This document shows, one piece after another, positions 5,295 to 5,348 of a DNA stretch of 5,348 nt (position 1 is its first letter; each line of letters begins with the position of its first letter). The stretch is from Niveispirillum sp. GTDB taxonomy: Bacteria; Pseudomonadota; Alphaproteobacteria; Azospirillales; Azospirillaceae. Below the pieces are notes generated by a model. That model saw only the letters and a program-made list of their open reading frames with translations, was not told where the DNA came from and did no database searches. The DNA is taken from contig JAEMSB010000347.1 in assembly GCA_016463045.1 (NCBI GenBank), positions 1 through 5,348 of the forward strand, written 5' to 3'. The position numbers and the translations under genes were made by a program.

Positions 5295-5348
5295 TCAAAT
5301 ATCCGCGCCCTGATCCTTGTAGTCCGCCGCGAACACATGGTCCATGAC
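5295..5348 (-). CDS. C-terminal end of an unidentified convergent gene (cut by window edge)
   Basis: The minus strand reads an open frame entering from the right edge: VMDHVFAADYKDQGADI, then TGA at 5295-5297. Codon use looks coding (GC-rich third positions), and the stop falls just before the shared hairpin, a normal arrangement for a gene converging on fpr. Only 17 residues are visible, too few to name a family. A start inside the fragment (ATG at 5343-5345) is unlikely, as the frame is open to the edge. Confidence 0.5.
   Translation of the reverse strand, partial: VMDHVFAADYKDQGADI

Noticed and set aside
1..5348. Novel defence, mobile or CRISPR-type system
   Set aside because: No spaced repeats, transposase, integrase, terminal repeats or unknown multi-gene cluster are present; all large genes belong to recognised sulfur or redox metabolism families.

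Overview
The window is GC-rich chromosomal DNA from what looks like an alphaproteobacterium. It is probably a member of the Rhodospirillales (Azospirillum/Niveispirillum-like), but that placement rests on protein resemblance and gene order recalled from the family, not on a search. Nearly every base outside positions 4130-4466 and 5241-5294 is coding.

Positions 1-4129 (minus strand) hold a compact assimilatory sulfur operon, read right to left: cysG (siroheme synthase), a small DUF2849 gene, cysI (siroheme/4Fe-4S sulfite reductase), a DUF934 gene, and the start of cysH (PAPS/APS reductase), cut by the window edge. Spacings are 19 nt, 10 nt, a 14-nt overlap and a 4-nt ATGA overlap, so the five genes are almost certainly one transcript with translational coupling at the far end. 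CysH makes sulfite, CysI reduces it to sulfide, and CysG makes the siroheme that CysI needs. DUF2849 and DUF934 are conserved companions of unproven function.

Positions 4130-4466 are a divergent intergenic region of about 340 bp with a conspicuously AT-rich core (about 4200-4275). It contains a perfect FNR/FixK-type box, TTGAT-N4-ATCAA, at 4261-4274. A TATATT -10-like hexamer on the minus strand sits where a class II FNR-activated promoter for cysG would need it, and several further palindromes are present. This is the most interesting part of the window.

Positions 4467-5240 (plus strand) encode a ferredoxin/flavodoxin-NADP+ reductase (fpr), followed by a strong hairpin terminator at 5246-5280. 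No cysJ flavoprotein subunit is visible, so the divergent pairing of fpr with cysI suggests that electrons reach sulfite reductase from NADPH through Fpr and a ferredoxin or flavodoxin. The last 54 bases hold the C-terminal end of an unidentified convergent minus-strand gene.

I found no mobile element, CRISPR array, tRNA or rRNA. The window reads as a conserved metabolic locus with a noteworthy regulatory region, not as a novel defence or mobile system.
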